Shown in pieces: positions 1 through 6,209 of a DNA stretch of 9,186 bases. How positions within the stretch are numbered: position 1 is the stretch's first letter; each line of letters opens with the position of its first letter. The notes under the pieces are model-generated. The model saw only the letters and a program-made list of their open reading frames with translations, was not told the DNA's origin and ran no database searches. This stretch comes from an uncultured Clostridia bacterium (GTDB lineage: Bacteria > Bacillota > Clostridia > TANB77 > CAG-508): positions 7,098-16,283 of the forward strand of contig CAORJJ010000044.1 of assembly GCA_948517135.1 (NCBI GenBank), in the 5' to 3' direction. The translations under genes were made by a program, and so were the position numbers.

Positions 1-829
1 ATTAAAAAAAGATATAAATAGATTAGAAGTGACTGCAAAAAATACAAATGATTGGTCAAATAAAATTGAAGAAACAAAATATAATCACTCTGGAAGTCGT
101 GAAATGATTGATAGAGGATATGTAGGGCATCAATCAGCTAAAATGATGAAAAAATCTAAAGCAATTGAAAAAAGAATTGAAAATGCTATTGAGGAAAAAT
201 CAAATTTATTAAATAATGTTGATAGAAATGATCCATTAAAAATTACTCCTATTGAAACTAGGAAGAATCCTTTAATTATAACAGATAACCTTCAAATAAA
301 ATATGATAACAAACCGATTTTTGATAAAATTTCTTTTGAAATAAAAAATGGGGATAGAATTGCAATCACAGGAAAAAATGGTGCTGGCAAGTCTAGTATA
401 TTAAAATTAGTACTTGGAAATGAAATTCAATATGATGGAAATATTAGTATTGCAAATGATTTAAAAATATCTTATGTATCACAAAGTACAGAAAGTTTGA
501 AAGGAAACTTAAAGCAGTATGCACAAGAAAATGATGTAGATGAAAGTATTTTTAAAGCAATGCTTTCTAAAATGGGAGTTTTGAATTCTGAATTTAACAA
601 AAATATAGAAGATATGAGTGAAGGGCAAAAGAAAAAAGTTTTAATTGCGAAAAGTATTTCAGAATCTGCTAATATTTATGTTTGGGACGAACCACTTAAT
701 TACATAGATATTTTAACTAGAATTCAAATTGAAGAAGCAATACTAAAATATAAACCAACTCTTATATTTGTAGAACATGATGATACCTTTATAAAAAAAG
801 TTGCAACCAAAATTATTAATTTAAAATAG
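1..829 (+). CDS. ABC-F family ATPase, Lsa/Vga-type ribosomal protection protein (5' truncated by window edge)
   Basis: This is the C-terminal half of a soluble two-domain ABC-F protein. Members of this type bind the ribosomal E site and displace lincosamide, pleuromutilin or streptogramin A antibiotics. The frame is open to the left edge, so the GTG at 29 is only an internal codon. Numbering from that codon, residues 1-65 are the charged inter-domain linker with the family-like stretch DRGYVGHQSAKMMKKSKAIE. The second nucleotide-binding domain follows: Walker A GKNGAGKS (115-122), signature MSEGQ (196-200), Walker B with catalytic Glu IYVWDEP (216-222) and switch His in EHD (250). WDEPLNYID and FVEHD are typical of the Lsa branch. 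There are no membrane segments. Only 13 bases separate its stop from the next gene, so the two are probably co-transcribed. The family is secure; the drug specificity cannot be read from half a protein. Confidence 0.9.
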   Translation, partial: LKKDINRLEVTAKNTNDWSNKIEETKYNHSGSREMIDRGYVGHQSAKMMKKSKAIEKRIENAIEEKSNLLNNVDRNDPLKITPIETRKNPLIITDNLQIKYDNKPIFDKISFEIKNGDRIAITGKNGAGKSSILKLVLGNEIQYDGNISIANDLKISYVSQSTESLKGNLKQYAQENDVDESIFKAMLSKMGVLNSEFNKNIEDMSEGQKKKVLIAKSISESANIYVWDEPLNYIDILTRIQIEEAILKYKPTLIFVEHDDTFIKKVATKIINLK

Positions 830-842
830 TAAAGGAAAAAAT

Positions 843-1484
843 ATGAACATTTTAAAACCGCAAGAAAGTCTTTTAAATAATTTAATAACATGCCAAGATT
901 TATTAAGTGAAATAGAAAAAGAAAATGTAATCGAAAATAGGCTTGTAGAAAATTCTCAATATCAAAATATTGAATTTAATGATGTAGAATTCGAAAATGT
1001 AATATTAAAAGATATAGAAATTTTAAACAGTCATTTAGATAAAAATACTTTCAAAGATGTAAAATTTGTAAATTGTAATTTCTCAAATACTTCTTTTGAA
1101 AATTGCTCTTTTATAAGATGCGAATTTAATAATTGTAAATTAACTGGTGGGAATTTTATTGAAGCAAGATTATATAATGTTTGTTTTGAAAGTTCTAATT
1201 TGAATTATATAAATTTATCAAATGCTACTATGGAAAAAGTATTATTTAAAGATACTTTGCTACGAAACAGTTATTTTCAAGAAAACAATATAAAAAATAT
1301 TTTTTTTGAGAAGGTAGATTTAACACAAGCACATGTTTTTCGCACAAGTTTAAAGAATATAGATTTATCAGATTGTATTATAGAGGGAATAGCAATATCC
1401 ATAGAAGATATAAAAGGAGCTATAATAAATCAATTTCAAACAACAGATTTATTATATTTGTTAGGAGTAAAATTAAAAGAATAA
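843..1484 (+). CDS. Pentapeptide-repeat protein, Qnr/MfpA-like size
   Basis: A 213-residue protein that should fold as a right-handed quadrilateral beta-helix. From residue 45 to about 185 every fifth residue is F, L, I or M (F45, F50, L55, I60, L65, F70 and so on), with one V at 165. That is about 28 pentapeptides with no loop insertion. An N-terminal helix-like region (1-40) precedes them, and a C-terminal cap (about 186-213, ending in LLGVKLKE) resembles the dimerisation end of Qnr-type proteins. Some relatives mimic DNA and protect gyrase from quinolones, but most members have no known target, so the role is open. ATG 843 is preceded by AAAGGA at 831-836. It sits 13 bases after an ABC-F resistance-type gene and ends in a terminator hairpin that starts at its stop codon. 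Cys residues recur in the second half of several repeats. Confidence 0.85.
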   Translation: MNILKPQESLLNNLITCQDLLSEIEKENVIENRLVENSQYQNIEFNDVEFENVILKDIEILNSHLDKNTFKDVKFVNCNFSNTSFENCSFIRCEFNNCKLTGGNFIEARLYNVCFESSNLNYINLSNATMEKVLFKDTLLRNSYFQENNIKNIFFEKVDLTQAHVFRTSLKNIDLSDCIIEGIAISIEDIKGAIINQFQTTDLLYLLGVKLKE

Positions 1485-1515
1485 AGAACACCTTAAATAT
1501 AATGGTGTTCTTTTT
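1484..1515. terminator. Bidirectional intrinsic terminator
   Basis: Nine-base stem AAGAACACC (1484-1492) / GGTGTTCTT (1504-1512) with an 11-base loop, followed by T residues to 1515. On the minus strand the left arm also starts a T-rich run, so the hairpin can serve both the pentapeptide gene and the convergent DUF2784-like gene that ends at 1520. Confidence 0.85.
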
Positions 1516-1519
1516 ATTC

Positions 1520-1879
1520 TTAAAAAACAATTGTTACAAATTCTGCAAAACACACTACTGCCAAGATAAGTATACATGTAAAAACTATACTCTGGTTGAG
1601 AGTAACTCCTAAGTATTTTTGTGCTAATTTAAGAGTAAAAGAATCCCAAAAAATTTTAAAATCAGGATCAGCTTTTTTTCTTAAATAGTTAGAAAGTACT
1701 GTTAGAGGACAATTAATTCCTAAGATAAGCTGTGAAATAAAAACAGACATTCCAAAAACTGAATGAAATATCTTAATGGCAGTCCAATCTTTTGGAAGAA
1801 AGTTGCCTCCAATCATAAAAATAATTACAATAACATGGATGAAATCAACTATATTGGCAAGTTTCTTGTAATTCCGCAT
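1520..1879 (-). CDS. Small membrane protein, DUF2784-like
   Basis: A 119-residue integral membrane protein. Hydrophobic segments lie at about 8-28, 38-57 and 96-118. Between the second and third is the motif NCPLTVLSNYLRKKA (56-70), which matches the ICPLTPLEN-type signature of DUF2784 proteins. A His in the first segment (H15) and one before the second (H39) also fit that family. No biochemical role is known for the family. The start is well set: GGAGGAA lies just upstream of the ATG (codon at 1879-1877), and a consensus promoter lies further up. It is divergent from the AI-2E-type transporter gene, and shares a bidirectional terminator with the gene upstream of it on the map. The family call rests on remembered motif similarity. 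Confidence 0.75.
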   Translation of the reverse strand: MRNYKKLANIVDFIHVIVIIFMIGGNFLPKDWTAIKIFHSVFGMSVFISQLILGINCPLTVLSNYLRKKADPDFKIFWDSFTLKLAQKYLGVTLNQSIVFTCILILAVVCFAEFVTIVF

Positions 1880-1910
1880 GTTTTTTCCTCCAATTATGCT
1901 TAATGTATTA

Positions 1911-1939
1911 ATTATACTATAACTTTACATAAATATCAA
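1911..1939 (-). promoter_or_regulatory. Sigma-A promoter of the DUF2784-like gene
   Basis: Read on the minus strand: -35 TTGATA (1939-1934), 17-base spacer, -10 TATAAT (1916-1911). This is a near-perfect consensus 32 bases before the start codon. Confidence 0.85.
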
Positions 1940-1944
1940 TATAG

Positions 1945-1973
1945 TAGACGAGTATAGATTTTTATGCTAAAAT
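1945..1973 (+). promoter_or_regulatory. Probable promoter of the AI-2E family transporter gene
   Basis: -35 TAGACG (1945-1950), 17-base spacer, -10 TAAAAT (1968-1973) preceded by TGC, an extended -10. It is divergent from the minus-strand promoter; the two -35 boxes lie only five bases apart, so the two promoters may affect each other. Confidence 0.65.
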
Positions 1974-2006
1974 ATATTATAAGCTTTTTAAGAAAGGAAT
2001 TTATAT

Positions 2007-3125
2007 ATGGATAAAAAGAATTCAAAGAAAATGTTTTTATTAGTATTTCTAGCAATAATTACATATTGGGGAGTTAATAATTTAAGTATAATAGGAAATT
2101 GTATAAATAAAATAGTAGAAATAGTATTTCCATTCATTTTAGGTGGTGGACTAGCATTTATTTTAAATATACCAATGTCTTTTTTTGAAAAAAAGTTAGA
2201 AAAATTAAAATATAAGAAAAAGTCACTAATAAGAAATAAAAAGTTATTAAGAACTATTTCATTAATTTTTGCAATTATAGTTATTACAATCGTACTTTTT
2301 ATAATTGTTAATTTAATTGTTCCAGAACTAATTGATGTTATTGAAATTTTAATTAGCAATATACCATATTATGCAGAAGAAATAAGTAAATTTTTAGAAA
2401 ATAATACAGAACATATTAAAGATATTAATACATTAATTGAAGGGACAAATTTTGATACAAATTCTATAAAAAATGAACTAACAGGAATAATTTCAGGTTT
2501 ATTATCTTCATCAATATCAATAGTAATTGGTGTTATAGGTGTAGTTATAAATCTTATAATTTCAATTATTTTTGCAATATATATATTAACAAGTAAAGAA
2601 AAACTACAAAGCCAATTTATAAGAATTTTAAAAGCATATTTAAACAAAGAACAAGTAGAGAAAATACTTGAAATAGGGAGAACATCAAATAAAATTTTTA
2701 AAAACTTTTTTACTGTTCAATGCTTAGAAGCAACTATACTTGGAAGTTTGTGTATAATAGGAATGTTAATTTTAAAAATACCATATGCAGTGCCAATAGG
2801 TATATTAATTGGCGTAACTGCTTTAATCCCAGTAGTTGGTGCGTTTATTGGAATTATTATAGGAGCAGTTTTGATTGTATCTGTAAATCCAATTAAAGTA
2901 ATAACATTTGTTGTTTTTGTACTAATTTTACAACAATTTGAAGGAAATGTAATTTATCCTAAAGTAGTAGGTGGTTCTGTTGGTTTACCTGGAATGTGGG
3001 TACTTGTTGCAGTAACTATTGGTGGTAGTTTGTTTGGAATTGTAGGAATGTTACTTGGTGTTCCAGTATTTTCTGTTGTATATACAATTTTTAAAAATGA
3101 TGTAGATAAAAGATTAAATAAATAA
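2007..3125 (+). CDS. AI-2E family transporter (PerM/YtvI/TqsA superfamily)
   Basis: A 372-residue polytopic membrane protein. Hydrophobic segments fall at about 9-28, 34-56, 82-105, 168-195, 237-256, 259-290, 296-310 and 328-360, with a hydrophilic extracytoplasmic region at about 107-160. This is the usual layout of the family. Two family hallmarks are present: IPVVGAFIG (274-282) and QQFEGNVIYPKVVG (309-322), followed by the glycine-rich final membrane pair. The family name comes from E. coli TqsA, but most members have other or unknown substrates, some being sodium/proton or other exporters. Autoinducer transport should therefore not be assumed. ATG 2007 has AAAGGA at 1993-1998. The gene appears to be transcribed alone. 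Confidence 0.9.
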   Translation: MDKKNSKKMFLLVFLAIITYWGVNNLSIIGNCINKIVEIVFPFILGGGLAFILNIPMSFFEKKLEKLKYKKKSLIRNKKLLRTISLIFAIIVITIVLFIIVNLIVPELIDVIEILISNIPYYAEEISKFLENNTEHIKDINTLIEGTNFDTNSIKNELTGIISGLLSSSISIVIGVIGVVINLIISIIFAIYILTSKEKLQSQFIRILKAYLNKEQVEKILEIGRTSNKIFKNFFTVQCLEATILGSLCIIGMLILKIPYAVPIGILIGVTALIPVVGAFIGIIIGAVLIVSVNPIKVITFVVFVLILQQFEGNVIYPKVVGGSVGLPGMWVLVAVTIGGSLFGIVGMLLGVPVFSVVYTIFKNDVDKRLNK

Positions 3126-3128
3126 TAA

Positions 3129-3157
3129 TTGATATTTTATGTATACTATGTTATAAT
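3129..3157 (+). promoter_or_regulatory. Sigma-A promoter of the NadM-like gene
   Basis: -35 TTGATA (3129-3134), exactly 17 bases, then -10 TATAAT (3152-3157). It begins three bases after the stop of the previous gene. A 9-base inverted repeat overlaps it (separate entry). Confidence 0.85.
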
Positions 3158-3182
3158 TGTAAAAGCATTTATGACATAGTAT
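3143..3182. promoter_or_regulatory. Inverted repeat around the -10 box: operator or weak terminator
   Basis: Perfect 9-base arms ATACTATGT (3143-3151) and ACATAGTAT (3174-3182), 22 bases apart. The left arm fills the end of the promoter spacer and the right arm lies just past the likely transcription start. It could be a repressor site for the downstream gene. It could also be a poor terminator for the AI-2E transporter gene, since the bases after it (TTTCATTT) form only a broken T run. Confidence 0.45.
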
Positions 3183-3213
3183 TTTCATTTCAAACATTTT
3201 AGGAGGTAGACAT

Positions 3214-3900
3214 ATGAACTATAGTCCAGCTTTTGAATTTGCTTTTATCTGTGGCAGATATGGTCATGCAGATCTTGGCCATAAACTCCTTATAGACAAA
3301 GGAATTCAAGTAAGTCGTAAAACTTATGTTGCAATAGGCTCAGCACAAGAAAAAGGCACTCTAAGAAATCCATTTTGCATTGAGACTCGGAAAAGAGTTT
3401 TGAGAGAAATGTTTGCAGAATTATCAGAAGATAGGCTCGTTATTGACGGGATTGATGATATGTCTAACGAGCAAAACAAAAGCACCAGCTGGGGAACATA
3501 TTTAAAGAAACACCTGATTGAAAAATTTGGTAATTTTCCTGATTTAATTCTTTATGGAAGAGAAGGAAGCAGAAATAATTGGTTTGAAGAAGCAGATATG
3601 GAAAAAACATCTGAACTTATTGTTCCACGTAGTTTAATTCCAATTTCTGGAACTGAAATTCGTGGTATGCTGGTTATTAATGATGAAATTTCGTGGTGTA
3701 AAAATGTTCCTGAAAAAATTTATTATTTATATCCTGAGCTTCGTGAAGAATTAATGAAAACTCCAATATATCAGGAAATTTATAATAAAATTCTCAAAAG
3801 CGGTATCTGCGATATGGATACATTTATGAAAGTGTACAATAATTATGCTGAATTTGACAGGCAGACAAAGATAGCTCAGCTTAAGCAATTGCAGAAATGA
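3214..3900 (+). CDS. NadM/NadR-like nucleotidyltransferase (NMN adenylyltransferase family)
   Basis: A 228-residue cytoplasmic protein of the HxGH nucleotidyltransferase superfamily. The nucleotide-binding segment is GRYGHADLGH (14-23). Then come IGSAQ (42-46), TLRNPF (49-54) and ISGTEIR (144-150). The IGSAQ...T.RNPF and SGTEIR combination is characteristic of NadM/NadR-type NMN adenylyltransferases, which make NAD from NMN and ATP. Two oddities are present. The first His of the HxGH motif is Asp (D20), and there is a C-terminal extension of about 50 residues beyond the catalytic core. The substrate may therefore differ from NMN. AGGAGGT precedes ATG 3214. The gene is monocistronic, with its own promoter and a strong terminator. 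Five of its 13 Arg codons are CGN and two are AGG, against none CGN of six in the flavoenzyme gene at 6210. Confidence 0.75.
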   Translation: MNYSPAFEFAFICGRYGHADLGHKLLIDKGIQVSRKTYVAIGSAQEKGTLRNPFCIETRKRVLREMFAELSEDRLVIDGIDDMSNEQNKSTSWGTYLKKHLIEKFGNFPDLILYGREGSRNNWFEEADMEKTSELIVPRSLIPISGTEIRGMLVINDEISWCKNVPEKIYYLYPELREELMKTPIYQEIYNKILKSGICDMDTFMKVYNNYAEFDRQTKIAQLKQLQK

Positions 3901-3905
3901 AATGG

Positions 3906-3942
3906 AAAATGGAGCTTACCCAAAAGGTAGGCTCCATTTTTT
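3906..3942. terminator. Strong bidirectional terminator
   Basis: Fifteen-base-pair stem, 3906-3920 with 3926-3940, containing one G-U pair and a 5-base loop CAAAA. The outer part reads AAAATGGAGC / GCTCCATTTT. A T6 run ends at 3942, and the A-rich left side gives a T run on the minus strand. It sits between convergent stops at 3900 and 3952. Confidence 0.93.
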
Positions 3943-3951
3943 CCATAGTTA

Positions 3952-6012
3952 TTAAAAAGTATTTTTTTCACTCATGTGAATCAAGAAATTGATGCACTCA
4001 TTCCAGAAAGGATTCTTTCCAATCAATTGATGATTTGTATTTTTTATTTCTGAATCACGGCGAAAACACCTATCATAATTTTCAATCAAACTATGAAATG
4101 TTGCTTTATAATAGGTTAAAGGGTCATCAAAAACAACCTTAAACAAATCATCACCGCTAGAATAGCTATAATCACAATTTTCTTTCATTGGAGAATTTAC
4201 AGAAAAATTTTTCAAGCCATCATCAAAATAGGCTCCGTATTCCATACCATTAGAAATAAACGGGATTTTTTTCCTGTTAAAGTCATCATCATCACAAAAC
4301 CCAAAAGGATAATCTTTAGAAAAAGAAAAACTTGAGCTTTCTACTCTTAAAGTTGTAATACAGTCCAATATTTTTTTATAAATAGTATTAGAATCAACAC
4401 TTACAATTTGATATGTTTCTCTTTTTCCAGCAGTTTGAATAACGAAATCAGGAAAAATTTTCAGCCAACGTTTATTGTTAATAGGCGCATCTCTTTGAAT
4501 ATCGTTTCGATAGTTAAAACTGTTAAATGCGGTGAACTTTTTCTCAAGACTATCGCATTTAATGCTATCTACAAAAGTATCCACGTCTTCTGGAGTTGTA
4601 GGCTTGAATACATTTATATTAATATCTTCAATTACAAAAGCTGGGAAACGCAATAAAACTGAAGAATCCTCGTATGTATATGAGAGATAAAGAGCAGATA
4701 TTTTAAGCAAATATAATTCATCCTCATACAATACAGCATACTTTACACTTTGTTCAAAATATTTTCCATCAAATTCAAATTTTGTTTCTACAATCTGCTC
4801 AGCAAAAGGAAAATGGTAGTGAATGGCATCATTATTAACAGCAAATTTTTCTACATAAATTCCTTTATAAGTATCTTTCAACTTAGGAAATTCAACAAAG
4901 GAATTTGTTACCTGTATGTTCTGATAAAGTATTTCCACAAGACCTTTAAGTTCTGAATCTCTGGACGAAAGTTCTGATTTATCAATCAAATACTTTTTAT
5001 ACAGATTTTCAGAATAGTTGCTATCCCTTTTGATTTTCTCATTAACATCCACCAATATAATTTTTTCCATCCACTTGTCTGTTAAAACAAACTTCTGATT
5101 TTTTTCCGCCTCTGTTAAATAAAAATGCGCAGTTACTTTTTTTTCAGGAAATTCTTTAAAGTACACAGAAATTTCATATTTGAAAAGTTTTTCTGTGGTT
5201 TGAATTACCCCTGTGTATTTGTAATTGATTTTAATTTCTGTTTGAACAGTTGACGGTTCAGAAACCTCAAGCAATTTTGATTCAATCATTATTTGAGATT
5301 TCGAGGAAGGGAAATCATTTTTGTACTGATTAAGCAAAATATCCAAAAGCCTTTGATGTAACAAATGAATTTCAGAAAAAGGCTTTTCTTCAAACTTCTG
5401 GAAATCTTTATCAGATACAATTTCATATTTTCTAGTTGTATATGGTTTTGCTTCAAAACTTTTTTCCTTAATCAAATTCTGTGCCAAAGAAATATCATCA
5501 TTGAATTTGCACCTTTTCAAAACTTTGTGACCAATAACTTCATCATAGTAATGAATTTCTGCTTTAGTATTAACAAATGCATAAGTCATAACATCTGTTT
5601 TACCATTATCAGAATAAATTCTTACATGTTTGAAGTAATATTTAACTAAAATAATACAAACATTTCTTCTGTCAACATAATACTGAGAATATACAATGTT
5701 AGTATTAGAATCAGATGATGCAACCTTAGTAGTGATTTCTTCTAAATGCATTCCAAACGTCTTTAAAAAATCAAAATTCAGCTGGTAATACGAGAAATCA
5801 ACAGTAGAGCCAATATAGCTTTCGTGATTTAGTAACATTGTAGATGTTTTCTCAAATATTTTTTTCTTATCATGAGTCTTGAAAAAAGTTACTATTTTAT
5901 CAGTTTGTTTTTCCTGTTCTTCCTTTTCATGGGTGACTAATTGTTTTGTCCGGTATTGGGCCTGCAAAAAATTGTCATTTGGATTTTTCTTTTCTTCTTG
6001 TTTCACACTCAT
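3952..6012 (-). CDS. Large hypothetical protein, unrecognised family
   Basis: A 686-residue protein that I cannot place. The start is firm: AAAGGAGG lies upstream of ATG (codon at 6012-6010), with an extended -10 promoter further up. There is no signal peptide and no hydrophobic segment long enough to cross a membrane, so it is probably cytoplasmic. The first 40 residues are Lys/Glu/Gln-rich and look disordered. The rest alternates charged and aromatic residues (many Tyr and Phe), suggesting a mostly beta-rich fold. Near the C-terminus is an acidic run, FCDDDDF (572-578). I saw no Walker, nuclease, kinase, HTH or metal-site motif. Segments around YEIVSDKDF and TYQIVSVDSN hint at weak internal repetition, but not convincingly. 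Codon use (for example CGG, CGA, GCG) is less AT-biased than in the genes beyond 6200, like its convergent neighbour. It is transcribed alone. Confidence 0.85.
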   Translation of the reverse strand: MSVKQEEKKNPNDNFLQAQYRTKQLVTHEKEEQEKQTDKIVTFFKTHDKKKIFEKTSTMLLNHESYIGSTVDFSYYQLNFDFLKTFGMHLEEITTKVASSDSNTNIVYSQYYVDRRNVCIILVKYYFKHVRIYSDNGKTDVMTYAFVNTKAEIHYYDEVIGHKVLKRCKFNDDISLAQNLIKEKSFEAKPYTTRKYEIVSDKDFQKFEEKPFSEIHLLHQRLLDILLNQYKNDFPSSKSQIMIESKLLEVSEPSTVQTEIKINYKYTGVIQTTEKLFKYEISVYFKEFPEKKVTAHFYLTEAEKNQKFVLTDKWMEKIILVDVNEKIKRDSNYSENLYKKYLIDKSELSSRDSELKGLVEILYQNIQVTNSFVEFPKLKDTYKGIYVEKFAVNNDAIHYHFPFAEQIVETKFEFDGKYFEQSVKYAVLYEDELYLLKISALYLSYTYEDSSVLLRFPAFVIEDININVFKPTTPEDVDTFVDSIKCDSLEKKFTAFNSFNYRNDIQRDAPINNKRWLKIFPDFVIQTAGKRETYQIVSVDSNTIYKKILDCITTLRVESSSFSFSKDYPFGFCDDDDFNRKKIPFISNGMEYGAYFDDGLKNFSVNSPMKENCDYSYSSGDDLFKVVFDDPLTYYKATFHSLIENYDRCFRRDSEIKNTNHQLIGKNPFWNECINFLIHMSEKNTF

Positions 6013-6069
6013 ATGAAACCTCCTTTAAGTTTAAATACTAGGTTTGCAGTGTCTATAAAAATCTCAAGT

Positions 6070-6098
6070 ATTATATCACATTATGTATACAAAAGCAA
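6070..6098 (-). promoter_or_regulatory. Promoter of the 686-residue hypothetical gene
   Basis: Read on the minus strand: -35 TTGCTT (6098-6093), 17-base spacer, -10 TATAAT (6075-6070) preceded by TGA, an extended -10. The 5' leader is about 50 bases. Confidence 0.7.
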
Positions 6099-6141
6099 TT
6101 GTAATAGAGAGCCAGGTGAAAAATTTCATTTTGAATGTTCG

Positions 6142-6179
6142 GTCAATTGGTTGACTGGTTTTTTTACAAGTGGTAATCT
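6142..6179 (+). promoter_or_regulatory. Promoter of the flavoenzyme gene with an inverted repeat over the -35 box
   Basis: -35 TTGACT (6151-6156), 17-base spacer, weak -10 TAATCT (6174-6179). GTCAA (6142-6146) and TTGAC (6151-6155) form an inverted repeat four bases apart, extendable to an imperfect 18-base palindrome (6140-6157). A regulator bound there would cover the -35 box. Confidence 0.5.
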
Positions 6180-6209
6180 AGTATTGTAAACTATATTAGG
6201 AGGTAATAA

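Noticed and set aside
1373..1612. Open frame overlapping the pentapeptide gene end and the terminator
   Set aside because: It runs through the terminator hairpin in another frame, lacks a ribosome binding site and has a composition unlike a real protein.
1988..2647. Antisense open frames inside the AI-2E transporter gene
   Set aside because: They mirror the coding strand of a clearly conserved membrane protein and have no ribosome binding sites.
2007..3125. Autoinducer-2 (quorum sensing) exporter
   Set aside because: The AI-2E family is broad, and no luxS or lsr gene is nearby; the substrate cannot be assigned from family membership.
4408..5649. Plus-strand open frames opposite the 686-residue gene
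   Set aside because: Short frames with no ribosome binding sites, explained by the AT-rich complement of a long intact gene.
6118..6130. 13 bases (GAAAAATTTCATT) identical to the right arm of hairpin repeat B, upstream of the flavoenzyme gene
   Set aside because: The left arm and the GGG loop are absent, and a match of this length in AT-rich DNA is weak. It could be a decayed copy, but I cannot support it as a repeat.
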